From Flemingiibacterium sp964430755 (GTDB lineage Bacteria; Bacillota; Clostridia; Oscillospirales; CAG-272), in assembly GCA_964430755.1 (NCBI GenBank), contig CAYSFT010000002.1:1-64000 (forward strand): a stretch of 64,000 nt of DNA, read 5' to 3'. The notes beneath the pieces are model-generated. The model was not told where the DNA came from. It ran no database searches and saw only the letters and a list, made by a program, of their open reading frames with translations. Numbering within the stretch: position 1 is the stretch's first letter; each line of letters starts with the position of its first letter. A program made the translations under genes and the position numbers. Positions 44,777 through 53,498 of this stretch are shown in pieces.

Positions 44777-46090
44777 GTGTTAAAGGTTGTAAAATTCGGC
44801 GGCAGCTCTCTTGCGGATGCCGCACAGTTTAAGAAGGTTGCAGATATCATAAAGGCTGAGGCAGAGCGCCGTTATGTCGTTCCCTCCGCGCCCGGTAAGC
44901 GTTTCAAGGATGATACAAAAGTCACCGATATGCTCTATACTTGCTACGATATGGCGGCAAGAGGCGAGGACATTAACGAATATTTCTCGGCTATCGAGGC
45001 GCGTTACAACGGTATCATTGCCGAGCTCGGACTCGATTTCTCGCTTGATGATGATTTTCATCTCATAAAGAACGCTTTCATACATAAGGCAGGACGTGAC
45101 TTCGCTGCAAGCCGCGGTGAATATCTTAACGGTAAGATCCTGGCTCGTTACCTCGGCTTCGACTTTATAGATGCCGCAGAGGTTATCTTCTTCAACGATA
45201 ACGGTCTTTTTGATTCCGAGAGAACAAATTCGGTTCTTTCCGAGGTTCTGAAAAAGCACGAATATGCTGTTATCCCCGGCTTCTACGGCTCTATGCCGAA
45301 CGACACCATCAAGACCTTCTCGCGCGGCGGCTCGGATATAACAGGTTCGATCGTTGCACGTGCGGCTGAATGTGACATTTACGAAAACTGGACGGACGTT
45401 GACGGCTTCCTTATGGCTGACCCGCGTATCGTTGATTCTCCACGTGTTATTAACGAGATCACATATCGCGAGCTGCGTGAGCTTTCATATATGGGCGCTA
45501 CTGTACTCCATGAGGATGCAATTTTCCCCGTGCGTATCGCAGGTATTCCGATAAATATCAGAAACACAAACAATCCCGAGGCTCACGGAACATTCATCGT
45601 TTCATCGAGCGATAAATATGACACAGGCAACGTCATCACCGGTGTTGCAGGTAAAAAGGGATTCTCGGTACTCACAATCGAAAAGGATATGATGAACGCC
45701 GAGGTTGGCTTCGGACGCCGTGTTCTTGAGGTTCTCGAAACCAATGGTATCTGCTTTGAGCATCTTCCCTCCGGAATTGATAACATGAGTATTATACTCA
45801 ACACACATGAGCTTGATGGTAAGCGCGAGGCAATTAAGACGGGTATCTGCCGTCATGTAAACCCCGAAACGCTTGAAATCGAAGACGGACTTGCGCTTGT
45901 TGCAGTTGTCGGACGCGCTATGGTTAAGGCGAAGGGTACTGCGGCACGAGTATTCAAGGCGATAAGCGGTGCAGGTATTAATATTCGCATGATTGACCAG
46001 GGTTCAAGCGAAATCAGTATTATAGTCGGCGTTGAGGAAGCGGACTTCGAGGATGCACTTCGCGCAATTTACCAGGAATTTGTTTATTAA
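44777..46090 (+). CDS. lysC: Aspartate kinase
   Basis: 437 residues from GTG 44777 (AGAGG 9 nt upstream). KFGGSS N-terminus, SRGGSDITGS and the aspartate-binding NWTDVDG block, then two ACT domains (about 300-435) that normally bind feedback inhibitors. It starts synthesis of lysine, threonine and methionine from aspartate. Three genes are in line: this kinase, an amidohydrolase and a methyltransferase. Confidence 0.95.
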   Translation: MLKVVKFGGSSLADAAQFKKVADIIKAEAERRYVVPSAPGKRFKDDTKVTDMLYTCYDMAARGEDINEYFSAIEARYNGIIAELGLDFSLDDDFHLIKNAFIHKAGRDFAASRGEYLNGKILARYLGFDFIDAAEVIFFNDNGLFDSERTNSVLSEVLKKHEYAVIPGFYGSMPNDTIKTFSRGGSDITGSIVARAAECDIYENWTDVDGFLMADPRIVDSPRVINEITYRELRELSYMGATVLHEDAIFPVRIAGIPINIRNTNNPEAHGTFIVSSSDKYDTGNVITGVAGKKGFSVLTIEKDMMNAEVGFGRRVLEVLETNGICFEHLPSGIDNMSIILNTHELDGKREAIKTGICRHVNPETLEIEDGLALVAVVGRAMVKAKGTAARVFKAISGAGINIRMIDQGSSEISIIVGVEEADFEDALRAIYQEFVY

Positions 46091-46092
46091 TC

Positions 46093-46911
46093 ATGGGAAA
46101 CAAGTCGTATAAAATATTTGATATCCACACTCACACATATCCCGAAGCTATAGCCGAAAAAGCGGTTACGAGTCTTAATGCGTTTTATGAGTTTGTTTGC
46201 GAGGGAAAGGGTACATATGCCGATCTCGAAGCAAACAGTCGTGCAAACAATGTGAAAGGTATGCTGCTTTTCTCGGTTGCGACGAATCCTCATCAGGTTC
46301 AGAAGGTGAACGATTCAATTGCGGCACTGGCGCAGAAATCGCGTGATGACGGATATGAAACCGTGGGATTCATGGGTATGCACCAGGATTATCCCGATTT
46401 TGCGGCGGAGGTTGACCGTGCACAGTCACTGGGACTTCGCGGCGTTAAAATTCATCCGGATATTCAGGGAATCGACATCGACGCGCCTCGCATGATGGAG
46501 CTTTACGAGATCATAGAGGGACGTATGCCGCTTTATCTGCATATGGGCGATCCGCGTCCGAAATACCGTTTTTCAGAGCCTAAAAAGTTAGCGCGTGTGC
46601 TCGACAGATTTCCGAAGCTTGAGGTCGTTGCGGCACATCTCGGCGGTTACGGAGCGTGGGATGAAGCAGTGGAATGTCTTGTGGGCAGACCGACTGTTTG
46701 GTATGATACTTCAAGCGCTTTATGGACGATGACGTCGGAGTATGCAGGCGAGCTGATACATAAGCTTGGTGCTGACCGTGTAATGTTCGGTACGGATTAT
46801 CCCGTTAAAAACACCGAGGGCGAGATCGAACGTCTTCTTAAAATTGACCTCACCGAAAAAGAGCGCGAGGACATTTTCTACAATAACGCAAAGAGATTTT
46901 TGAAAATATGA
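46093..46911 (+). CDS. Amidohydrolase-family metal-dependent hydrolase
   Basis: 272 residues. A TIM-barrel hydrolase of the decarboxylase-like subgroup (COG2159): DIHTHTYPE (HxH metal site), GVKIHPDIQ, LHMGDP, AAHLGGYG and FGTDYPV. Substrate unknown. It starts 2 bp after lysC and overlaps the next start in ATGA. Confidence 0.88.
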   Translation: MGNKSYKIFDIHTHTYPEAIAEKAVTSLNAFYEFVCEGKGTYADLEANSRANNVKGMLLFSVATNPHQVQKVNDSIAALAQKSRDDGYETVGFMGMHQDYPDFAAEVDRAQSLGLRGVKIHPDIQGIDIDAPRMMELYEIIEGRMPLYLHMGDPRPKYRFSEPKKLARVLDRFPKLEVVAAHLGGYGAWDEAVECLVGRPTVWYDTSSALWTMTSEYAGELIHKLGADRVMFGTDYPVKNTEGEIERLLKIDLTEKEREDIFYNNAKRFLKI

Positions 46912-48005
46912 AGATATATCATTCGGTTAAAGAAATAAACGTGGACCGCGATATGTGGCAGACGCTCAAGGAATCGACAAAGCCGATCGTGATGTATGGA
47001 ATGGGAAACGGTGCGGACAAGATCCTCGCCGTTTTTTCAGAGAAGGGAATTGAAGTTTCCGATTTTTTTGCATCGGATGGGTTTGTGCGGCATCAGCTTT
47101 TTCATGACAAGACGGTTATGAGCTATGCCGAAATTTCTGCGAAGTATGACGATTTTATAATTGTTGTGTCGTTCGGAACGCAGCTGTCGGAGGTTCTTGA
47201 GAATATTTACCGTCTTGACGCTGAACGTGAACTATATATTCCCGATGTGCCCGTTGTGAATGACGGTGAGGTGTTTGATCTTGAATTTTTCGAGCGTCAC
47301 CGTGATGAGCTTGATACGGTATGTGATATACTTGCAGATGACTTATCAAAGCAAACATTCTGCGATGTGATACTCTACCGTCTGACGGGTAAGCTCGAAT
47401 ATCTTCGCCGTCACGTTGTTACCAATAATGAAGTGATGGGACAGATACTCCACACGAAAAATTACCGTTATACTGCCGATCTCGGTGCATACAACGGAGA
47501 CAGTATACGTGAGCTTTACGAGTTTTCGCCGAAACTTTCGCGTGTCGTTGCCTTTGAGCCGGATGCTCGAACATTCAAAAAACTGACTGCGTTTGCCGAG
47601 AGTGTGCCATATGAGATAAAAGCGTACAATTTCGCCGCATGGGACAAGGACATGACGCTTGAATTCACTGCAGGCGGAAACCGTAATTCCACGCTTATCG
47701 GAAATGATGCCATTAAAACCGGTGCAAAGATCAAAACAGTTACGGCATCACGTCTTGACAGCGTTTACGCCGGTGAATGTGACTACATCAAGTATGATGT
47801 CGAGGGAGCAGAATACGAAGCGTTACTCGGTTCACGCGAGACCATAAAAAGGGAACATCCCGAGCTGCTTGTGTCACTATACCACAGAAGCGAGGATTTA
47901 TACCGTTTGCCGCTGCTTGTAAGGGATATGGGATATGATAAGCTTTATCTTCGCAGATATGAATATGTCCCTGCGTGGGATCTTAACTTATTGGCTGTTA
48001 AATAA
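46908..48005 (+). CDS. FkbM-type SAM methyltransferase with N-terminal partner domain
   Basis: 365 residues. The C-terminal half (about 185-360) is an FkbM methyltransferase (TADLGAYNGDSIREL, VAFEPD, YIKYDVEGAEYEAL). The N-terminal 150 residues look like the Rossmann-like domain (VMYGMGNGADKIL) seen in sugar- or polysaccharide-linked FkbM proteins. It is coupled to the amidohydrolase by ATGA. The substrate is not evident. Confidence 0.85.
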   Translation: MKIYHSVKEINVDRDMWQTLKESTKPIVMYGMGNGADKILAVFSEKGIEVSDFFASDGFVRHQLFHDKTVMSYAEISAKYDDFIIVVSFGTQLSEVLENIYRLDAERELYIPDVPVVNDGEVFDLEFFERHRDELDTVCDILADDLSKQTFCDVILYRLTGKLEYLRRHVVTNNEVMGQILHTKNYRYTADLGAYNGDSIRELYEFSPKLSRVVAFEPDARTFKKLTAFAESVPYEIKAYNFAAWDKDMTLEFTAGGNRNSTLIGNDAIKTGAKIKTVTASRLDSVYAGECDYIKYDVEGAEYEALLGSRETIKREHPELLVSLYHRSEDLYRLPLLVRDMGYDKLYLRRYEYVPAWDLNLLAVK

Positions 48006-48010
48006 AATTG

Positions 48011-48044
48011 AGCTGTCTCAGAGCTTTTTGTGAGACAGCTTTTT
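48011..48044 (+). terminator. Terminator of lysC operon
   Basis: Perfect 10-bp stem AGCTGTCTCA / TGAGACAGCT (48011-48020 and 48031-48040) followed by TTTT. Confidence 0.9.
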
Positions 48045-48075
48045 CGTTGTATTGTAAATTATAGTTTACGCGAGA

Positions 48076-48220
48076 GCCCTCATCCGTCACGTCTTACGAC
48101 GTGCCACCTTTCCCCAGGGGAAGGCTCTTAAGTAGTTGGCGGCATATATTAGTGGCATGAAATCTTATCCAAAGGCTTCCCTTGGAGGAAGCTGTTGAGC
48201 TTCGCTCGACTGATGAGGGC
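48076..48220. repeat. Palindromic intergenic repeat, copy C (two modules)
   Basis: Terminal inverted repeat GCCCTCATC / GATGAGGGC (48076-48084 and 48212-48220). The inner modules match those of copies A and B (GTCACGTC..GACGTGCCACC; GGCTTCCC..GGAAGCTG) but face the other way round from copy A. About 145 bp, non-coding. Confidence 0.75.
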
Positions 48221-48255
48221 ACACATAACTACAATTTAATTCCTGCGTGCCAATT

Positions 48256-49131
48256 TTATATCAGCTTATTTTTCGCATAAAGAATTTCTCTAAACGCTGA
48301 CGGAGTTGTCGTTTTGAACTTTCTGAAAACTCTGTTGAAATATGATACTGATGAAAATCCAACGTCCGTCGCAACCTCGAGGATGCTTTTTTCAGTTGTT
48401 GTAAGCAAGCCCTCGGCTTTCCATATGCGAACGTGATTTATGTACTCTGTGGGGGTGATGTTTGTTGCTTTTTTGAAGGTGCGGCAGAAGTATTCGCGGT
48501 TTACGTGTATCGTATCTGCAAGGGCCTTCAGCGTTATTTCATCGCGGTAATTTTTGTCTATATATTCGAGCACCGGACGTATTTTTCTGATGACTTCGTT
48601 GGTGTAAATATCCCACACATTTTCAAGTATACGGCTGCGATAAAAGATACCAAGCAGAATGTTTATATATCCGCGGATTATCATCTCAAAGCCGGTTTCC
48701 TCACGGATGTTTTCGTCATACATATCAATGATAATTTTGTATATTCGATTTGTCAGCTCCTCGCCGTTTTTCAGAAAAACGTATTTTTTTGTATTATCCG
48801 TCAAAATAAGCGGCAAATACTTGTCGATTTCACTGAACTCACCCTCATGCAATTTTTCGAGACGGAACTGTATCGTTATTTTTGAGGTGTTTGGTGCTTT
48901 GCAGATGGTACCGTGCGGAACTCGGCGATTGATTACGACAATATCGCCGCGACGAAGCTCGAGTGTATCACTGCCGACTGTTACATCGGCAACGCCCGTA
49001 TGACCGACGAGAATTTCAACTCCGTCATGCAGGTGCATCGGCGTGCAGAATCCCTCTGGGCAAGCGTCTATTCCTTTTGAAAGCATGACCGGTATTCCCG
49101 GAACGTTATGCTGTATGATTGCTACATCCAT
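48256..49131 (-). CDS. AraC-family regulator, third copy
   Basis: 291 residues. Cupin-like sensor (about 20-110; HLHDGVEILVG, RRGDIVVINRRVPHG) and C-terminal AraC domain (about 190-288; LADTIHVNREYFCRTFKK, VATDVGFSSVSYFNRVFRKF). It is not close to the tandem pair at 14-15 kb. The ribosome site GAAAGGTG supports the ATG. It is monocistronic with its own promoter, and its targets are unknown. Confidence 0.88.
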   Translation of the reverse strand: MDVAIIQHNVPGIPVMLSKGIDACPEGFCTPMHLHDGVEILVGHTGVADVTVGSDTLELRRGDIVVINRRVPHGTICKAPNTSKITIQFRLEKLHEGEFSEIDKYLPLILTDNTKKYVFLKNGEELTNRIYKIIIDMYDENIREETGFEMIIRGYINILLGIFYRSRILENVWDIYTNEVIRKIRPVLEYIDKNYRDEITLKALADTIHVNREYFCRTFKKATNITPTEYINHVRIWKAEGLLTTTEKSILEVATDVGFSSVSYFNRVFRKFKTTTPSAFREILYAKNKLI

Positions 49132-49233
49132 GCTGACTCACCTTTCGATTTGCGTTGTGCGTATGCAAGAAGTCAAAATAGTACAACAAAAAGTCAATGT
49201 CGGTATTGCGAAAAAGTCATATAATATATTATA

Positions 49234-49262
49234 ATTATAACACAGCCGCGAATAAATTGCAA
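49234..49262 (-). promoter_or_regulatory. Promoter of the third AraC gene
   Basis: Minus strand TTGCAA (49257-49262), 17-bp spacer, TATAAT (49234-49239). Confidence 0.72.
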
Positions 49263-49309
49263 TAGGCGAAAAAAGTTATTTTTGTTTAAAGTGTGTGGTT
49301 GGTATTTAA

Positions 49310-49424
49310 ACGCTCGGAGCTCTATATTTTGAAGAAAAAAGAAAGAAAAAGAAAAGTTTTCATAGTTTGTTTTCCCATAGCGGACAGGATGAGTCGTCTG
49401 TGACCGAGCGCACGGACGGCTTTT
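49310..49424 (+). other. Orphan attenuator-like segment, possible small RNA
   Basis: An intrinsic terminator GTCGTCTGTG / CACGGACGGC (49393-49402 and 49411-49420) plus TTTTC has no gene before it on this strand. Its loop CCGAGCG (49404-49410) is the exact complement of CGCTCGG about 90 nt upstream (near 49310-49317), so an alternative pairing could open the terminator. A purine-rich GAAGAAAAAAGAAAG tract lies between. I see no convincing promoter. The rest of 49263-49448 holds nothing else recognisable. Confidence 0.4.
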
Positions 49425-49448
49425 CTATATTTCGATTATATTTTAATC

Positions 49449-49477
49449 TTGACATTCCTGCGAAAATTTGCTATAAT
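49449..49477 (+). promoter_or_regulatory. Promoter of the YwaF-like gene
   Basis: TTGACA (49449-49454), 17-bp spacer, TATAAT (49472-49477). Confidence 0.85.
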
Positions 49478-49541
49478 ATCACATGAAAATTTAATTGTTC
49501 CAAAGCATATATTCACAACACTCAGGAAAGAAGGCTTTATA

Positions 49542-50303
49542 ATGCAATATTTTTGGGAAACCGTTGAATCACTTAAAGCTGCAAAAATAAAAAACGTCGG
49601 CTTTGAGCATTTTGATGGGACACATATGTTCTGGCTTGTGATGTGTCTTGCTGTTTGCGTATTGTTCAGTGTGCTTTACAGAACTGCAAAAGCCGAAAAC
49701 CGCAAGGCTCTGCGTATATATCTTGCATCGGTGATAGTCGGGCTTGAGCTCATAAAAATAATCGGACTCATTGCGACCGGCTCGTTCACTATCAAATATC
49801 TGCCGCTTCACCTTTGTTCGATTAACATATTTATTATCGCGATACACGCCTTCAAGCCGACAAAAACGCTTGACAACTTTTTATATTTGCTTAGTATCCC
49901 CGGCGCATTTCTTGCTATGCTGATACCGACATGGACCGAGTTGCCGCTTGATAATTTCATGCATATTTTCGGCTTCGGTATGCACGTTTTCCTGCTTGCA
50001 TATCCGATAATGGTGACGGTTGGCGGCGATATCAAGCCTGAACTGCGTCATGTTCCGAAGGTGCTTGCATTGTTGTTGCTTTTTGCTGCCATTGCGTTTG
50101 CGGTGAACAGCAGTCCCGAGGGCGAGAGAATACGTCCCAATTTTATGTTTTTACAGTCGGCATCAGACATCGCACCGCTGCGTTTCTTCAAAAAGCTTTG
50201 CGGCACGCATCTTGTTGCCTTTCCCGTCATTTTAGCGGGCGTTATCGCGCTTTTCTATGCTCCGCCGACGATATGGCGTTACATTAAAAAGAAAAAACAA
50301 TAA
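49542..50303 (+). CDS. YwaF/TMEM164-like integral membrane protein
   Basis: 253 residues from ATG 49542, downstream of GGAAAGAAGG; a longer in-frame reading starts inside the promoter. About seven transmembrane helices with the family pattern HFDGTHMFW, LPLHLCSIN and the GTHLVAFPV end, as in the YwaF family of Firmicutes. Function unknown. It is monocistronic between its promoter and terminator. Confidence 0.82.
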   Translation: MQYFWETVESLKAAKIKNVGFEHFDGTHMFWLVMCLAVCVLFSVLYRTAKAENRKALRIYLASVIVGLELIKIIGLIATGSFTIKYLPLHLCSINIFIIAIHAFKPTKTLDNFLYLLSIPGAFLAMLIPTWTELPLDNFMHIFGFGMHVFLLAYPIMVTVGGDIKPELRHVPKVLALLLLFAAIAFAVNSSPEGERIRPNFMFLQSASDIAPLRFFKKLCGTHLVAFPVILAGVIALFYAPPTIWRYIKKKKQ

Positions 50304-50313
50304 CTACATACGA

Positions 50314-50347
50314 GATTGCTGTTTTTTATAGGACGGCAATCTTTTTT
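50314..50347 (+). terminator. Terminator of the YwaF-like gene
   Basis: Stem GATTGCTGT / ACGGCAATC (50314-50322 and 50333-50341) and six T. Confidence 0.88.
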
Positions 50348-50519
50348 ATCGGGCTTTGATTTTGCGTGAAACTTGGCGCGAGATGAGTGCAGGAAATCGC
50401 ACGAAAATCGAGGATTCGGGAGAATTTGAGTGTATTTTCCGATTTTCCTCGGAAAAACTCAGGTTAAATCAGTATAAACATAAAAAAATCGCGAAATTTC
50501 AAGAATTTTGCAAAAACTA
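50348..50519. other. Intergenic region with one hairpin
   Basis: Non-coding. It holds a composite stem-loop at 50427-50461 (outer TGAGT/ACTCA, inner perfect TTTTCCGA/TCGGAAAA) upstream of the pot promoter. No T-run follows, and no gene or known RNA is seen. Confidence 0.4.
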
Positions 50520-50548
50520 TTGACTTTTTGTATTATCTCTGCTACAAT
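50520..50548 (+). promoter_or_regulatory. Promoter of potABCD
   Basis: TTGACT (50520-50525), 17-bp spacer, TACAAT (50543-50548). It gives a leader of about 160 nt with a CCGAC/GTCGG hairpin but no riboswitch that I recognise. Confidence 0.75.
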
Positions 50549-50715
50549 AGTTCTATCACCTTTATTGTGGGGTGTGTACTGGCGATTTGTTTTACCATCT
50601 CTTTCCGGTCATCCGACGCCGATTTTGTCGGAGCATTGGTTCGGGGTGATTTTTTTTCGCAGTGCGATTTAGCAGATTACTTTATTTCATTATCAAAGGA
50701 GTACACAAGTCAGAA

Positions 50716-51837
50716 ATGGAAAAAAACAAAATTATTGAGCTTAAAAATATCACAATGGAATATGAGGGCGAAAAGGTTCTTCGGGAAATTAACCTTGATA
50801 TTCATGATAAGGAGTTCGTCACGCTTCTCGGCCCGTCCGGCTGCGGTAAAACAACCACGCTTCGTATTGTCGGCGGATTTTTGACTCCCGATTCGGGCGA
50901 CGTGTTTTTTGAGGGCAAGCGTATCAACGATGTTCCTCCGCATAAGCGCCCTGTAAATACCGTGTTCCAGAAGTATGCGCTTTTTCCGCATCTTAATGTT
51001 TACGAGAATATAGCATTCGGTCTGCGCCTTAAAAAGCTGTCCGAAGAAGAAATACACGAAAAAGTTGAAGAAATGTTGACTATGGTTAACATGAAAGGCT
51101 TCGAGCGGAGAAATGTAAACCTGCTTTCGGGCGGTCAGCAGCAGCGAGTTGCAATTGCACGTGCGCTTGTTAACTCTCCCAAGGTACTGCTTCTTGATGA
51201 ACCTCTCGGTGCGCTTGACTTAAAGCTTCGAAAGGATATGCAGAACGAGCTTAAAAATATTCAGAAGAAAACAGGTATCACCTTTATTTACGTAACACAC
51301 GATCAGGAGGAGGCTCTCTCCATGTCCGATACCGTGGTTGTTATGGCAGACGGTGAAATCCAGCAGATCGGTTCGCCGACGGATATTTATAACGAGCCGG
51401 TTAATGCTTTCGTTGCCGACTTTATCGGTGAATCCAATATCCTTGACGGCGTTATGCTTGACGATTACCGTGTTAAATTCTCCCGTGCGGAGTTCAAATG
51501 TCTCGACTCCGGCTTTGACAAAAATGAGCAGGTTGACGTTGTTGTACGTCCCGAGGATGTTGACGTTGTTGCGCCCGACAAGGGTATGCTCACGGGTGTT
51601 GTTTCCACTGTCACATTCAAGGGCGATTACTATGAGATAATCGTTGACGTTCAGGGCTTCAAATGGATGATTGAAACCTCCGACTATGTGGCTGTTGACG
51701 CAACAATCGGTCTTGACATCGAGCCTGAGGCAATTCACGTTATGAAAAAATCCGAATATTCGGGTATATACGGCGACTATTCCTCTTTCAGCGATGAGCT
51801 TGACAATCTCGGTAATCCCCAGGAGGATGAAGAATGA
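50716..51837 (+). CDS. potA: Spermidine/putrescine ABC transporter ATP-binding protein
   Basis: 373 residues from ATG 50716; AAAGGAG lies about 15 nt upstream, a slightly long spacing, but no better start exists. Walker A GPSGCGKTT, signature LSGGQQQR, Walker B LLLDEPLGALD, then a C-terminal TOBE regulatory domain. It energises polyamine import. The four genes potA-B-C-D overlap or nearly touch. Confidence 0.95.
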   Translation: MEKNKIIELKNITMEYEGEKVLREINLDIHDKEFVTLLGPSGCGKTTTLRIVGGFLTPDSGDVFFEGKRINDVPPHKRPVNTVFQKYALFPHLNVYENIAFGLRLKKLSEEEIHEKVEEMLTMVNMKGFERRNVNLLSGGQQQRVAIARALVNSPKVLLLDEPLGALDLKLRKDMQNELKNIQKKTGITFIYVTHDQEEALSMSDTVVVMADGEIQQIGSPTDIYNEPVNAFVADFIGESNILDGVMLDDYRVKFSRAEFKCLDSGFDKNEQVDVVVRPEDVDVVAPDKGMLTGVVSTVTFKGDYYEIIVDVQGFKWMIETSDYVAVDATIGLDIEPEAIHVMKKSEYSGIYGDYSSFSDELDNLGNPQEDEE

Positions 51838-52688
51838 GAAAAAACTCTCTGTTTCAAAAGATAGCGGCAGCACCGCATATTCTGTGGGCGATCATGTTTA
51901 TCGTTGCCCCCATGATATTCGTGCTCTACTTTGCTTTTACCGATGCAGAGGGAAAATTCTCGTTTTCTAACATTTCCTCTCTGTCGCAGTACGGCAACGT
52001 ATTTATTCTTTCAATTGCTTTTGCACTTATTGCAACCGTTATCTGTCTTCTCATCGGTTATCCTTTGGCGTATTTTATGTCAAAGCAGTCCGAGAGAACG
52101 CAGAAGATACTCATGGTGCTTGTTATGCTTCCAATGTGGTGTAACCTGCTCATCAGAACCTATGCACTGATGGCACTGCTTGATAACGGCGGCTTGCTTA
52201 ACTCCTTGCTCGAGCGGCTCGGACTTGGTAAAATTCCGATCGTCGGAACAAATTTCGGCGTTATACTCGGTATGATATACGACTTTTTGCCGTATATGGT
52301 TCTGCCGATTTTCACCGCTATGACAAAGCTCGATAAGCGTTACATAGAAGCGTCGCAGGATCTTGGCTGTACCGGCTGGCAGACGATGACACGCGTTATT
52401 ATGCCGCTTACCGTCTCCGGCGTTGTTTCGGGCATCACGATGGTGTTCGTTCCGTCGATCAGTACATTCTATATTTCGCAAAAGCTCGGCGCAGGTAAAA
52501 TTGACCTTGTTGGTGACACCATTGAGCGTCTTTTCCAAAATCCCAGCACGTATAATGTTGGCGCGTCGATCTCGCTTGTCATGATGGTGCTCATTATAAT
52601 TTCTGTCGGCATCATGAACCGCTTTACGGATGATGAGCATGATTCCGATACCGGTAAGGGTAAGAAGAAAGGGGGCTTCATGCCGTGA
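51834..52688 (+). CDS. potB: Spermidine/putrescine ABC transporter permease PotB
   Basis: 284 residues with six transmembrane helices and the EAA-type loop EASQDLGCTGWQTMTRVIMPL that docks on PotA. It starts in an ATGA overlap with potA. A short charged tail (KGKKKGG) ends the protein. Confidence 0.95.
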   Translation: MRKNSLFQKIAAAPHILWAIMFIVAPMIFVLYFAFTDAEGKFSFSNISSLSQYGNVFILSIAFALIATVICLLIGYPLAYFMSKQSERTQKILMVLVMLPMWCNLLIRTYALMALLDNGGLLNSLLERLGLGKIPIVGTNFGVILGMIYDFLPYMVLPIFTAMTKLDKRYIEASQDLGCTGWQTMTRVIMPLTVSGVVSGITMVFVPSISTFYISQKLGAGKIDLVGDTIERLFQNPSTYNVGASISLVMMVLIIISVGIMNRFTDDEHDSDTGKGKKKGGFMP

Positions 52689-53494
52689 AATTCCTGTCGA
52701 AATTCTATATCGGTCTGATATTCTTCCTCCTTTATATTCCGATTATCGTTCTGATCGTTTTCTCTTTCAATGAATCGGGAAGCCTTGCTGATTTTTCGGG
52801 CGTTTCACTTGTCTGGTATGAGGAGCTCTTTAACGACGAAGAGGCTTTGTCGTCACTCCTCAATTCGCTTATTCTTGCGGTTTCGTCATCGGTTATTGCC
52901 ACGGTGATCGCTACATTCGGCGCACTTGGACTTTATCGCATGAAGAGTAAGTACGTCAAGGGTGCAGTTAATACTGTAACCAATATTCCCATGATGAACC
53001 CAGATATCGTTACGGGCGTTTCGATGATGCTTCTGTTTGTTGCAGTGGCAGGTTTTCTTAAGTCGCAGTCGTTCTTTGGCTTCGGTACGATGCTTATTGC
53101 GCACGTGACGTTCAATCTGCCGTATGTGCTCCTGTCGGTTATGCCTCGCTTCAGGGGACTTGATAAATCCTTGTCCGAAGCGGCACAGGATCTTGGCTGT
53201 ACGCCTGCGCGTGCATTTTTCAAGGTGGAGCTTCCGGAGATCGTTCCGGGTATCGTTTCGGGATTCATGCTCGGCTTTACGATGTCGCTTGACGATTTTG
53301 TAATCAGCCATTTTGTAAGCTCACCTGACTTCCAGACGCTTCCTCTCTACGTTTACAATCAGACGGCACATAACGTGAAGTTCAGTATGTATGCGCTTTC
53401 CTCGCTTATTGTCGTTGCGATTCTTATAATTCTCCTTGTGGTCAACTTCGCAGGCTCTGTCGGTCGCCGCAAGGTAAGCGGAAAAAGGGGGTAA
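52685..53494 (+). CDS. potC: Spermidine/putrescine ABC transporter permease PotC
   Basis: 269 residues, six transmembrane helices and EAA loop EAAQDLGCTPARAFFKVELP. The start is the GTG in a GTGA overlap with potB. It forms the channel with PotB. Confidence 0.95.
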   Translation: MKFLSKFYIGLIFFLLYIPIIVLIVFSFNESGSLADFSGVSLVWYEELFNDEEALSSLLNSLILAVSSSVIATVIATFGALGLYRMKSKYVKGAVNTVTNIPMMNPDIVTGVSMMLLFVAVAGFLKSQSFFGFGTMLIAHVTFNLPYVLLSVMPRFRGLDKSLSEAAQDLGCTPARAFFKVELPEIVPGIVSGFMLGFTMSLDDFVISHFVSSPDFQTLPLYVYNQTAHNVKFSMYALSSLIVVAILIILLVVNFAGSVGRRKVSGKRG

Positions 53495-53498
53495 GGGC

